From: Sphingomonadales bacterium UBA6157
Lineage (GTDB): Bacteria; Pseudomonadota; Alphaproteobacteria; Sphingomonadales; Sphingomonadaceae
NCBI GenBank assembly: GCA_002423025.1
Contig: DIUN01000002.1
Location: 45,719 to 80,119, forward strand
Direction of reading: 5' to 3'
DNA length: 34,401 nucleotides
A program made the position numbers and the translations under genes. Shown piece by piece: positions 23,583 through 31,425 of the stretch. Under the pieces are notes generated by a model. It saw nothing but the letters and a program-made list of their open reading frames with translations, made no database searches and was not told where the DNA came from. Numbering within the stretch: the first letter of the stretch is position 1; the number at the start of each line of letters is the position of its first letter.

Positions 23583-25985
23583 TCAGAACCCCCTGCTCCA
23601 GCTCAGCCCCACCCCGGCATCGTCCGGCCCGGCGGCGTGGTGCCCCGGCTGACGGCGATAGAACGCACTGGCGCTGGCCCAGCCGCCCCACAGGGGTTCC
23701 TGCAGGGCGATCTCGCCCGTCAGTTCGCGGCCCGTGGGGACCAGTGAGAGGCGGCGCTGGGTGAAGGTGGCCTGCCGGTCGGCATAGCTCCACGCGGTCG
23801 GCAGCAGCAGGTCCAAGCCGCCGCCGGAAACGCGAAGGGGCTGCGACAGGCGCAGGGCCACGCGGCCGTCCTGGGTGACCGCGCCCTGGCGGGTCAGATC
23901 GATCGCCCAGGCCTGCGAGGCGATGGTCGATCGCCGCGTCATCAGGCCCGGCACGCTGGCCCAGGTCTGCCCGCCGCGCCAGGCCGCGCCCAGTTCCCAG
24001 CGCAAATCGAGCCTGAGGCGCGCCGAGGCGTCGAGGAACAGGCTGTCCGCCCGCGCCGCGACCCCGCTCGCCATGCGCGCGCCGAGGATCGAGCGATCCT
24101 CGGCCATCCAGTTCAGCCCCAGCGCCAGCGTCAGGGGCCCGGCGCTGCGATCGGCGGACACGCCCATGCGGGTGGTGCCAGCCTGCCCGCCGTCCGCCGG
24201 GCGCCAGACCGGAGCGTTCCAGTCCCGCGCGAGGCGCGCGCGTTCGGCCGAGAGGGTGAGCCCGATGCGGCCAAGCTGCCGCCTCCAGGCCAGCGCCAGC
24301 TCGTCGCGGCGGTCGAAGCCGGCGTCTCCGGCAGGGTCCCCGGCGACCATGAACGCCGGGCGAGAGCTGCCCTGCAGCTCGCCCACCAGACCATCGGCGC
24401 CCTGCCCGAAGGCCAAGGCCAGCGTCTCTCCCGGCGAAAGGCGGGCAATCATGCGTCCAGCCAGCACCCGCGCCGCATCGCCGTCTCGCCGGTCAAGCCG
24501 CAGCGCTCCGGGCTGAGCGGCCGTCACGCCGCGCCCGGCAATCGAGAAGGCCAGCGCCACACCGCCCTGATCGCCGGTCAGCTGGCGCGAATGGCCGAGC
24601 AGCGCCGGACCCAGACGCATCCGCACCGGTGCCGATGCCAGGTTCGCGCCGAAATCGACGCCATAGGCCCGCTCGTAGCGGTCAAGCACTACCGAGCCCA
24701 GCGCGACGCGCGACAGGGCATCGCCCATGGCGGCGGAACCGGTCATCAGGCCGCCATTTGCCGGAACCTGCACATCGGTTCCCGCAACGCTCGTCGCGCC
24801 CTGCGGCGCGAAGGCATTGGCGATGTCGAGGATGCCGCGGCCATAGGTGCTGTCTGTGCCTGCCGTCCCGGCATCGCGGGCGCTGCGCAGCAGCAGGTCG
24901 ACCACTTGCGCCCCGGTCAGGTTGGGAAATGCCTGAAGCAGCAGCGCGGCGGCCCCGGCGATCTGCGGTGCGGAAAAGCTGGTGCCGGAAAACAGTGTGA
25001 CGAATCTCTGGCCGTTGGCGTCGGTTTCCACCTTCATCACGCCATTCTCATAGACGCAGCACACCCGCTCGCCCTGGGCGGCAAGGAACCACTGCGCCTC
25101 ATTGCCGGCGCGGTTGCTAAAGGCGGAAATGGTGCTGCTGTCGCCCACCGACCCGGCGATGATGACATGGCCGTTGCCTGCCGCGCGCAGCCCTGAGGCA
25201 AAGGGATCGGGATTGTTCGGATCGATGCCCGCCTCGGTCGAATCACCGTCGTTGCCGGCTGATACGACGATGACCACGCCCGCCGCCGCGGCATTGGCGA
25301 TGGCACTGCGCAGCACGGGATCGGGAGATGATCCGCCAAGCGACAGGTTGATGATCCGCGCACCGCCCTGCACTGCCCGGTTCACCCCGGCGGCGATGTC
25401 TGTGTCCTCGAAACGGCAGCCGCTGTCATCGTCATCGGGATCATAGGTCGCGCAACTACCCGCGCGGTCGGCGCGCAGGGCCATGATCGTCGCACCCCAG
25501 GCGATGCCCATCATCCCGGTGTTGTCGCGCGCTGCCGCGGCAACCAGGGCAACACGGGTGCCGTGGTCGCTATCGACATTGTCCAGCCCGCGCCTGCCCG
25601 CGACGTCAGCCGAGGCGGGTGACAGGCGTCCGGCGAACTCGGGTGAATCGCTGTCGATGCCGCTGTCGACTACCGCCAGTGTCACCCCTGCGCCGGTCGC
25701 CCCGGCCTGCCAGGCAGTGATGGCGCGGTGGATCGAGGGACCGTCGGACCGGTTGTATTCGGAGGTGATGAAACTGGACGAGGGATTGGGCGCGACAGCG
25801 GGAGCCGGTGCGGGGGCCGGCGTCGGAGTTGGTGTCGGGGTGGGGGGTGGCGTCGGGGTTGGTGTCGGAGCAGGGCTTGGCGCCGGGGTGGACCCGACAC
25901 TGCCGCCGCCGCCGCAAGCGGCCAGAGCCAGCGCCGCAGCCAGCGAGCCTGCCCGCCAGACGATGTCCAGGTACCCGCTACGCAT
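23583..25985 (-). CDS. S8 (subtilisin-like) autotransporter serine protease with lipobox
   Basis: Predicted surface protease of the type V secretion kind. From ATG 25985 (800 residues) it has a signal peptide ending in lipobox LAAC (Cys24), a Gly/Ser stretch, a Pro/Thr/Ala-rich spacer (about 30-68), and a subtilase domain with Asp107 (VVDSGIDS), His141 (DHGTRVA), Asn245 (SAGNDGD) and Ser336 (FSGTSFSAP). The C-terminal part of about 300 residues has alternating beta strands and ends in Phe (LSWSRGF), fitting an outer-membrane barrel. The combination of lipobox, S8 protease and barrel resembles NalP of Neisseria. The longer start at 26045 would bury the signal. It lies downstream of nothing obvious, with a 129-base gap to rmlC, and is probably its own unit. 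Confidence 0.88.
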   Translation of the reverse strand: MRSGYLDIVWRAGSLAAALALAACGGGGSVGSTPAPSPAPTPTPTPPPTPTPTPTPAPAPAPAVAPNPSSSFITSEYNRSDGPSIHRAITAWQAGATGAGVTLAVVDSGIDSDSPEFAGRLSPASADVAGRRGLDNVDSDHGTRVALVAAAARDNTGMMGIAWGATIMALRADRAGSCATYDPDDDDSGCRFEDTDIAAGVNRAVQGGARIINLSLGGSSPDPVLRSAIANAAAAGVVIVVSAGNDGDSTEAGIDPNNPDPFASGLRAAGNGHVIIAGSVGDSSTISAFSNRAGNEAQWFLAAQGERVCCVYENGVMKVETDANGQRFVTLFSGTSFSAPQIAGAAALLLQAFPNLTGAQVVDLLLRSARDAGTAGTDSTYGRGILDIANAFAPQGATSVAGTDVQVPANGGLMTGSAAMGDALSRVALGSVVLDRYERAYGVDFGANLASAPVRMRLGPALLGHSRQLTGDQGGVALAFSIAGRGVTAAQPGALRLDRRDGDAARVLAGRMIARLSPGETLALAFGQGADGLVGELQGSSRPAFMVAGDPAGDAGFDRRDELALAWRRQLGRIGLTLSAERARLARDWNAPVWRPADGGQAGTTRMGVSADRSAGPLTLALGLNWMAEDRSILGARMASGVAARADSLFLDASARLRLDLRWELGAAWRGGQTWASVPGLMTRRSTIASQAWAIDLTRQGAVTQDGRVALRLSQPLRVSGGGLDLLLPTAWSYADRQATFTQRRLSLVPTGRELTGEIALQEPLWGGWASASAFYRRQPGHHAAGPDDAGVGLSWSRGF
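25819..25868. repeat. 30-base tandem repeat coding the Pro/Thr spacer of the S8 autotransporter
   Basis: The 20-base segment at 25819-25838 recurs at 25849-25868 with a single mismatch (A at 25827 against G at 25857), a 30-base period embedded in a longer low-complexity tract coding alternating Pro-Thr and Pro-Ala. Loss or gain of a unit would change the spacer by ten residues in frame. Confidence 0.7.
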
Positions 25986-26098
25986 GATCGGTCTTAGGCT
26001 CTCGCACTCTCGCGACAAACTTGTCCGGATCGGGTCCGGTTCCATTGACCGCAGTATAAACGAGATACCTTAATCGAAACTGCACGCCCGGAGCGGGT

Positions 26099-26791
26099 TC
26101 ACGCCTTGGGCAGGGCCCCCGCCACTTCGTCGATCGTGTCATCGACCAGCAGTTCGATCCCCTGCGCGGTCGGGTGGATGCGGTCCTGCTGGATCAGCTG
26201 GGGCTTGTCGATCAGCGGCTGGAGGAAGAAAGGCACCAGTATGGCGCCGTGCTTCTTCGCCAGCGCCGGATAGACCGGGTTGAACTTCCCGGCGTATTCC
26301 GCCCCCATGTTCGGCGCGGCGAGCATGCCGAGGAGCACTGGCTGGATCCCCTTTGCCTTGAGTTCGGCCAGTATCGCATCAAGGTTAACCCGGGTTTCCT
26401 CCGGCGGCAGGCCGCGCAGCATGTCGTTGCCGCCCAGGCTGATCACCGCCACCTCGGGCGCCGGATTCATCGAGCCGAGCACGAAGCCCAGCCGCTGCCG
26501 CCCGCCCGCGGTGGTATCGCCCGAAACCCCGGCGTTGGTGATCCGCGCGTTGATCCCGCGCGCGCGCAGGGCAGCCTCAAGCCGTTCGGGATAGCCCTCG
26601 CCCGGCGACAGGCCATACCCTGCGAACAGGCTGTCCCCCAGCGCGAGGATGCGGCGCTCCGGCCCCATGACCGGCAGTTCGGCTGCCGGGCCGTCTGCCG
26701 CGGCGCTCGCCGCCGGAACGGCCGGGGCCGTCGCATCACTGCCACAGGCCCCCAGGAACAGGGCCAGGGCCAGCCCCGCGTACATTTTCAT
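26099..26791 (-). CDS. tesA: SGNH-hydrolase arylesterase / lysophospholipase L1-like lipoprotein
   Basis: Predicted periplasmic or outer-membrane esterase/thioesterase of the TesA family. The 230-residue protein has lipobox LGAC (Cys16) after a short signal, an Ala-rich linker, the GDSL block ILALGDSLFAGYGLSPGEGY with the nucleophile Ser, ITNAGVSGDTTAGG (block II glycine), SLGGNDMLRGL (block III Asn) and DRIHPTAQGIELL (block V Asp and His). The ATG at 26791 has AAGGAG nine bases upstream. It is divergent from ybbA with 48 bases between the starts, the same arrangement as tesA and ybbAP in E. coli. Confidence 0.92.
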   Translation of the reverse strand: MKMYAGLALALFLGACGSDATAPAVPAASAAADGPAAELPVMGPERRILALGDSLFAGYGLSPGEGYPERLEAALRARGINARITNAGVSGDTTAGGRQRLGFVLGSMNPAPEVAVISLGGNDMLRGLPPEETRVNLDAILAELKAKGIQPVLLGMLAAPNMGAEYAGKFNPVYPALAKKHGAILVPFFLQPLIDKPQLIQQDRIHPTAQGIELLVDDTIDEVAGALPKA

Positions 26792-26839
26792 ACAATCTCG
26801 CTCCTTGCCGGTGCTCCATAGCTATGCCATCCCGCCCGC

Positions 26840-27529
26840 GTGACAAGCCCCCTCCCCGCCATTTCGGCCCGCAACCTTACCCTTTCACTTGGCAGCGGCG
26901 ATGCCGCGGTAGAAATCCTCAAGGGGATAGACCTCGACGTGCCGCAGGGGCAGGTGCTGGCGCTGCTCGGCCCCTCGGGCTCGGGCAAGAGCTCGCTGAT
27001 GGCAGTCCTGTCCGGGCTGGAGCGCGCGGGCGGCGGCACGCTGGCCGTCGCGGGCGAGGATTTCGCCGCGATGGACGAGGACGGCCTCGCCCGCGCCCGC
27101 CGGGGCCGCATCGGCGTTGTCCTCCAGGCCTTCCACCTGCTGCCGACGATGACGGCGCTGGAAAACGTCATGACCCCGCTCGAACTCGCCGGGATCAGCG
27201 ATGCAGAGGCCCGCGCCACGGCAGAGCTGGCGGCAGTCGGGCTGGGCCACCGCCTGCACCACTATCCCGCGCAGCTTTCCGGCGGCGAGCAGCAGCGCGT
27301 TGCCATCGCCCGTGCGCTTGCTCCGCGCCCGGCGCTGGTCTTCGCCGACGAGCCGACCGGCAACCTCGATGCCGCCACCGGCGCCTCGGTGATCGATCTT
27401 CTGCTCGCCCGCCGCGCCGAAGCGGGCGCCACGCTGGTCATCATCACCCATGACGCCAGCCTGGCCGAACGCTGCGAGCGGGTGATTACGCTGGCCGACG
27501 GCCGCATCGCCAGCGACAGCGCAACGTGA
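26840..27529 (+). CDS. ybbA: ABC transporter ATP-binding protein (YbbA/LolD type)
   Basis: Cytoplasmic ATPase of an FtsX-type ABC system. The 229-residue protein shows Walker A LLGPSGSGKSSL, the Q-loop region VVLQAFHLLPTMTALENV, signature LSGGEQQRVAIARAL, Walker B ALVFADEPTGNLD and the H-loop VIITHDASLAER, all of the LolD/MacB/YbbA subgroup. The start is GTG 26840 with no visible Shine-Dalgarno. It is divergent from tesA and is followed, after a 166-base gap filled by a palindromic element, by its permease ybbP. In E. coli this neighbourhood (tesA, ybbA, ybbP) is of unclear physiological role, so the transported or released substrate is unknown. Confidence 0.92.
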   Translation: MTSPLPAISARNLTLSLGSGDAAVEILKGIDLDVPQGQVLALLGPSGSGKSSLMAVLSGLERAGGGTLAVAGEDFAAMDEDGLARARRGRIGVVLQAFHLLPTMTALENVMTPLELAGISDAEARATAELAAVGLGHRLHHYPAQLSGGEQQRVAIARALAPRPALVFADEPTGNLDAATGASVIDLLLARRAEAGATLVIITHDASLAERCERVITLADGRIASDSAT

Positions 27530-27542
27530 GCATGCGGCTTGT

Positions 27543-27691
27543 CCCACACCGTGGGCTACCCCTCCTCTTCAGAGGAGGGGCGCGAGACTTGGCAGCTTGC
27601 TGCCTAGTCGCAGCGGGGTGGTGCCCGCCGCCTTACGCGACGTGGAGTATCACGCCACCACCCCCAACCCCCTCCTCTGAAGAGGAGGGGG
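27543..27691. repeat. Palindromic intergenic repeat element between ybbA and ybbP
   Basis: The gap is built of nested inverted repeats: CCCAC/GTGGG (27543-27555), a 10-base arm hairpin CCCCTCCTCT/AGAGGAGGGG (27559-27580), GGCAGC-TT-GCTGCC (27591-27604), GGGGTGGTG (27614-27622) pairing with CACCACCCC (27656-27664), and an 11-base arm hairpin CCCCCTCCTCT/AGAGGAGGGGG (27668-27691). The first and last hairpins are near-identical in inverted orientation, so the element is flanked by matching ends. It resembles the GC-rich palindromic repeats common between genes in sphingomonads; copy number in this genome cannot be seen here. Confidence 0.75.
27683..27688 (+). promoter_or_regulatory. Shine-Dalgarno of ybbP inside the repeat hairpin
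   Basis: AGGAGG lies 7 bases before the GTG start of ybbP, which is optimal spacing, but it is part of the 3' arm of the 11-base hairpin at 27668-27691 and would be paired with CCTCCT in the folded mRNA. The same arm could also pair with the first hairpin at 27559-27568. Confidence 0.7.
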
Positions 27692-27695
27692 CTTC

Positions 27696-30227
27696 GTGAG
27701 CGCCAAGCCCCCTTCCCTCCCCTGGAGCGCTGCCTGGACCATCGCCCGGCGCGATCTTTCGGCGCGGTTTCGCGGGCTTCGCCTGCTGCTGGTCTGCCTG
27801 TTCCTTGGCGTCGGCGCGATTGCCGCAATCGGCACGCTGACGGGCGCGATCGAGCGCGAGCTGGCAGGCCGGGGCCGCACGATCCTGGGCGGCGACATCG
27901 AGGTTTCGGTATGGCAGCGCGCGCCAAACCCGCAGGAACGCGCCGCGCTTGAGGCATTGGGCACAGTCGCGGGCGGCCTTCGCATGCAGGCGATGGCCAC
28001 TGCGGGCGATCTTGCCGTGCCGGTGGAACTGAAGGCGGTCGAGCCCGGCTGGCCGCTGGTCGGCCGGCTGACCTTGCAGGATGGCCGTGCGGTTGGCGCC
28101 CCGCCAAAAGGCAGCGCCTGGCTGGCCGAGGGCGCAGTCGAGCGGCTGGGCCTTGCCAAGGGCGCAAGCTTCACCATCGGCGGGCGCGAGCTGACCGTGG
28201 CCGGGGTGATCGCCGAAGAGCCTGACCGCCTGTCCGAAGGCTTTGCGCTGGGCCCGACGGTGATCGTCGATGCCGCCTTTCCCGCTGAAGCAGGGCTGAC
28301 CGCGCCGGGCGCCATGTACCGGTCACGCACCCGCGTCACCCTGCCGCCAACGGTCGATCCAGAGGCTGCGGTAGAGGGCATCAAGGCGCGCTTCCCGGCA
28401 GCCGGCTTCGAGACGCGCACGCGCGACCGTGCCGCGCCGGGGGCCGACCGTTTCGTTGCGCGCATGGGCGAGTTTCTGGTGCTGGTCGGGCTGGCCGCGC
28501 TGGTGATCGCCGGGATTGGTATTGGCGGCGGGGTGTCCTCCTACCTTGAGGCGCGGCGGGCCTCGATCGCCACGCTGAAAGTGCTCGGCGCGGCGAGCGG
28601 CGACATCGCGCGCATCTACCTGCTCCAGATCGGCGCGGCGGCGCTGGTCGGCAGTCTGGCCGGGCTGGCGGCGGGCGTGCTGGTGGTACCGCTGCTGGGC
28701 AAGGCGCTGGGCGCGCTGCTGCCGGTGGCGCCGGGGCTGGTGTTCGATCCGCTGGCGCTGGCCAAGGCTGGCGCATACGGCCTGCTGGTCGCGCTGATCT
28801 TCGCCGCGCCGCCATTGGCGCGGGCCAAGGCGTTTCCGGCCATGGCCCTGATGCGCGCGCGGGTTTCGCCGCTGGGCCGGGCGGCGCGCGGTGCGGCCGT
28901 GCCTGTGCTGCTGGGGCTGACCGCGATCATCGCCATCGCGCTTGCCAGCGCCGCGCAGATCAAGGTGACGGCATCGTTCCTCGCCGGGGCCGCGCTGCTG
29001 CTGGCGCTGCTCGGCGCGCTGGGCTGGGGCATCCGCAAACTCGCCGCCAGCCTGCCGCGCCCGAAGAACCCGCTGCTGCGCGCCGCTCTCGCCAACCTTC
29101 ACCGTCCCGGCGCGCAGACCGGCGCGCTGGTGACGGCGCTGGGCTTTGGCCTGTCGGCCTTCGTCCTGCTTGCCGCGATCCAGACCAGCCTTGATGCTAA
29201 CATCCGCGCCCGGGTGCCGCAGCGCGCGCCCGACTATTTCGTGCTCGACGTGCCCAGGGACCGCGTCGCCGCTTTCAAGGCCGCCGTGGCAGAGACGGCC
29301 CCCGGCGCCACGGTGCGCGCCGTGCCTGCGCTGCGCGGTTCGGTCCTGGCCTATGGCCCCGAAGGGCGGATGATCCGCGTTGCCTCGCTCAAGACCATTC
29401 CCGAAGGCGGCTGGGCGCTGCGCGGCGAACGCGGGCTGACCTATTCGGACGCCATCCCCGAAGGCAACGTCCTGACCGAGGGCGCCTGGTGGCCAAAAGA
29501 CTACGCGGGGGAGCCGCTGGTTTCGGTCGACCAGCGCATGGGCGAATCGCTTGATCTCAAGATCGGCGACAAGCTGACCATCGGCCTGCTCGGCGTGGAA
29601 CGCACCGCGCGCATTGCTTCTTTCCGGCGGATTGACTGGGACAGCCTGGGCTTCAACCATGCGCTGGTCTTTTCGCCCAATGCGCTGAGCGATGCGCCGC
29701 ACAACATGGCGGCGATGGTCGATCTGCCGCCCGGCACGCCCACCGCCGGGCTGCTGCAGCGGCTGGTGCGCGCCTACCCGTCCAGCTCGGTGATCGAGGT
29801 GGGCAACATCCTGAAGGACGCGCGCGTTCTGCTGGACCAGATGAGCACGGCGATCCTCTCTGCCGCTTCGGTGGCGGTGCTGGCAGGGTTGGCCGTGCTG
29901 CTGGGGGCGATCGCGGCAGCGCGGGCGAGCCGGCTTTACGACAACGTCATCCTGCGCGTCCTGGGCGCCAGCCGGGGGCAGCTGCTGACGTTGCAGGCGC
30001 TCGAATTCGGGCTGCTGGCGCTGGTGCTTTCCGCCGTGGCGCTGGTTCTGGGATCGCTTACCGCATGGGTGGTCATCGTGCAGATGTTCGAATTTGACTG
30101 GCTGCCGCACTGGCCCACGGTGCTGACCGTGCTGGGCGCGGGGCTGGCGCTGGTGATCGGCTTCGCCCTTGCCGGATCGCTGCCGCTGCTGCGGGCGAAG
30201 CCGGCAGAGGCGCTGCGGGAGCTTTAG
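27696..30227 (+). CDS. ybbP: FtsX-type ABC transporter permease (YbbP-like)
   Basis: Large inner-membrane permease partner of YbbA. The 843-residue protein opens with WSAAWTIARRDLSARFRGLR, then a first transmembrane helix (LLLVCLFLGVGAIAAIGTL), a periplasmic domain (about residues 45-255) and two FtsX blocks of helices: LVLVGLAALVIAGIGIGGGVSSYLEAR with ATLKVLGA, and near the C-terminus VAVLAGLAVLLGAIAAARASRLYDNVILRVLGAS with LVIGFALAGSLPLLRAKPAEALREL. The duplicated FtsX domain and size are typical of YbbP. The start is GTG 27696, whose Shine-Dalgarno belongs to the upstream repeat element. Its end faces the convergent DUF805 gene. Confidence 0.92.
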   Translation: MSAKPPSLPWSAAWTIARRDLSARFRGLRLLLVCLFLGVGAIAAIGTLTGAIERELAGRGRTILGGDIEVSVWQRAPNPQERAALEALGTVAGGLRMQAMATAGDLAVPVELKAVEPGWPLVGRLTLQDGRAVGAPPKGSAWLAEGAVERLGLAKGASFTIGGRELTVAGVIAEEPDRLSEGFALGPTVIVDAAFPAEAGLTAPGAMYRSRTRVTLPPTVDPEAAVEGIKARFPAAGFETRTRDRAAPGADRFVARMGEFLVLVGLAALVIAGIGIGGGVSSYLEARRASIATLKVLGAASGDIARIYLLQIGAAALVGSLAGLAAGVLVVPLLGKALGALLPVAPGLVFDPLALAKAGAYGLLVALIFAAPPLARAKAFPAMALMRARVSPLGRAARGAAVPVLLGLTAIIAIALASAAQIKVTASFLAGAALLLALLGALGWGIRKLAASLPRPKNPLLRAALANLHRPGAQTGALVTALGFGLSAFVLLAAIQTSLDANIRARVPQRAPDYFVLDVPRDRVAAFKAAVAETAPGATVRAVPALRGSVLAYGPEGRMIRVASLKTIPEGGWALRGERGLTYSDAIPEGNVLTEGAWWPKDYAGEPLVSVDQRMGESLDLKIGDKLTIGLLGVERTARIASFRRIDWDSLGFNHALVFSPNALSDAPHNMAAMVDLPPGTPTAGLLQRLVRAYPSSSVIEVGNILKDARVLLDQMSTAILSAASVAVLAGLAVLLGAIAAARASRLYDNVILRVLGASRGQLLTLQALEFGLLALVLSAVALVLGSLTAWVVIVQMFEFDWLPHWPTVLTVLGAGLALVIGFALAGSLPLLRAKPAEALREL

Positions 30228-30234
30228 GAGTTAT

Positions 30235-30322
30235 CGCAGAGAACGCTGAGGACTGCAGGGGACGTAGAGAAGCAAGCACATTCATTCTCCGCGATCTCCA
30301 CGGTTCCCCGTGATCTCTGCGG
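30235..30322. repeat. Imperfect inverted repeat between convergent ybbP and DUF805 genes
   Basis: The left arm (from CGCAGAGAACGCTGAGG at 30235) and the reverse complement of the right arm (ending TGATCTCTGCG at 30322) share CGCAGAGA and GGAGAA-like blocks over about 37 bases with several mismatches. The G-A-rich arms look like a short-period repeat. It fills the 108-base gap and could fold into a long hairpin serving both convergent transcripts. No U-tract is seen. Confidence 0.5.
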
Positions 30323-30335
30323 TATCCAGACAGTT

Positions 30336-30776
30336 TCAGGAAAACACGTCCGCGTCGGCTTCCGGCCGCTTGGGATCGGGTCCGTGGCGGTTGGGTCCGC
30401 GTGTGCCGTCAAGGCACATCAGAACGAACAGCGCAAACCAGCCCAGCAGCGGGATGAACACCAGCAGCAGCAGCCAGCCAGAGCGGTCCTGATCGTGCAG
30501 CCGCCTTACTGCCACGGTCAGGCCGGGAATGAAACTGACCAGCCCGAACAGGTTCTGCACCATCCCGCCGGTTCCGGAAAGCTGGCTGGAAAAACCGACA
30601 TAGGCACCGTATTGCTGGCTCTGCTCGGAAGTGGTCTGCACCCCGAACAGAATTGAAATGACCGACGAAACGAACACCTGGAAAAGTACGAACAACCAGT
30701 ACTCCGTGCGCCGTGATCGGCCGCCGAACTGGAAATAGCGGCGATAGGGCAGGATCATCCACTGCAGGGCGTTCAC
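30336..30776 (-). CDS. DUF805 family membrane protein
   Basis: A 146-residue small membrane protein of unknown function. It begins MNALQWMILPYRRYFQFGGRSRR, the usual DUF805 opening, with about four hydrophobic segments (WLFVLFQVFVSSVISILFG, VQNLFGLVSFIPGLTVAVRR, WLLLLVFIPLLGWFALFVLM) and the family motif RRLHDQDRSGW. The C-terminal tail GPNRHGPDPKRP...DVF nearly repeats that of the neighbour at 30838-31299. I chose GTG 30776 because it aligns with the other DUF805 start; the open frame upstream to 30926 overlaps that gene and has no family sequence. It is the second of a tandem pair, 61 bases after the first. Confidence 0.85.
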   Translation of the reverse strand: MNALQWMILPYRRYFQFGGRSRRTEYWLFVLFQVFVSSVISILFGVQTTSEQSQQYGAYVGFSSQLSGTGGMVQNLFGLVSFIPGLTVAVRRLHDQDRSGWLLLLVFIPLLGWFALFVLMCLDGTRGPNRHGPDPKRPEADADVFS

Positions 30777-30837
30777 GGCATTTGCTTCTTCGCAGCAGCG
30801 GCCCGGCGCGCCACCAAGGCGCACCGGGCCGGGATTG

Positions 30838-31299
30838 TCAGTTGAATACGTCGGCGCTGGTCGGGTTCTTCGGATCGGGGCCGAACCGGTTCGGGCCCGC
30901 GGTTCCGGGCAGGAACATGAAGACAAGGTAAGCTATCGAGGCAACGATATTGATGATGGGAATGATCATCCCCACGAAGAAGCCGAGCAGCCACCAGCCT
31001 GACATGTCACGATCATGCAGACGGCGCACGTTTAACGCGATGTTGGGCACGAAAGTAGCGAGCGTCCAGAGCGCCAGCAACATCCCGACGCCGCCATACA
31101 TCCAGCCATAGATCGCGAGTGGATTGTCGGGGTTTTCTGCCATGACTTCCATCATCGAAGGCCCGGTTGCCGATCTGAGCGCCATGATTACCACCATGAC
31201 GATCATGCTGAGCAGAAAGAACGACCAGTATTCCTTGCGCCGCGAACGCCCCTTGAAATCGGCATAACGCTTGAGCGGCATCAACATCCAATCGAGCAT
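30838..31299 (-). CDS. DUF805 family membrane protein
   Basis: A 153-residue membrane protein starting MLDWMLMPLKRYADFKGRSRRKEYW, with hydrophobic segments FFLLSMIVMVVIMAL, YGGVGMLLALWTLATFVPNIAL and LGFFVGMIIPIINIVASIAYLVFMF and the motif RRLHDRDMSGWW. The ATG at 31299 has AAGGGGG about eight bases upstream. It is paralogous to the following gene, so the pair arose by duplication or parallel retention. The function of the family is unknown. Confidence 0.88.
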   Translation of the reverse strand: MLDWMLMPLKRYADFKGRSRRKEYWSFFLLSMIVMVVIMALRSATGPSMMEVMAENPDNPLAIYGWMYGGVGMLLALWTLATFVPNIALNVRRLHDRDMSGWWLLGFFVGMIIPIINIVASIAYLVFMFLPGTAGPNRFGPDPKNPTSADVFN

Positions 31300-31373
31300 G
31301 GCTTCCCCCTTTTCTGACCCATCCGCGCGAGCCGGGAAGTGAAGCCAACACACTTTGCCGTGTCGCGCAAACG

Positions 31374-31398
31374 AAAAAGGGGGGCCGCAGCCCCCCTT
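31374..31398 (-). terminator. Intrinsic terminator of the TonB-dependent receptor gene
   Basis: Read on the minus strand, a 9-base arm hairpin (AAGGGGGGC, four-base loop, GCCCCCCTT) is followed by further T residues, about 28 bases after the receptor stop codon. Strength of stem and U-tract make this a classic Rho-independent terminator. Confidence 0.88.
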
Positions 31399-31425
31399 CC
31401 CGTGCGCCGTCGCGGAAAAGTGCGC

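Noticed and set aside
27559..27580. Intrinsic terminator after ybbA
   Set aside because: The hairpin is strong but no T-tract follows, and a matching inverted hairpin at 27668-27691 shows it is an end of the repeat element.
28323..30110. A long open frame on the minus strand opposite ybbP
   Set aside because: Composition is Arg/Gln/His-rich without domains, as expected for the antisense of a GC-rich gene; ybbP is well supported.
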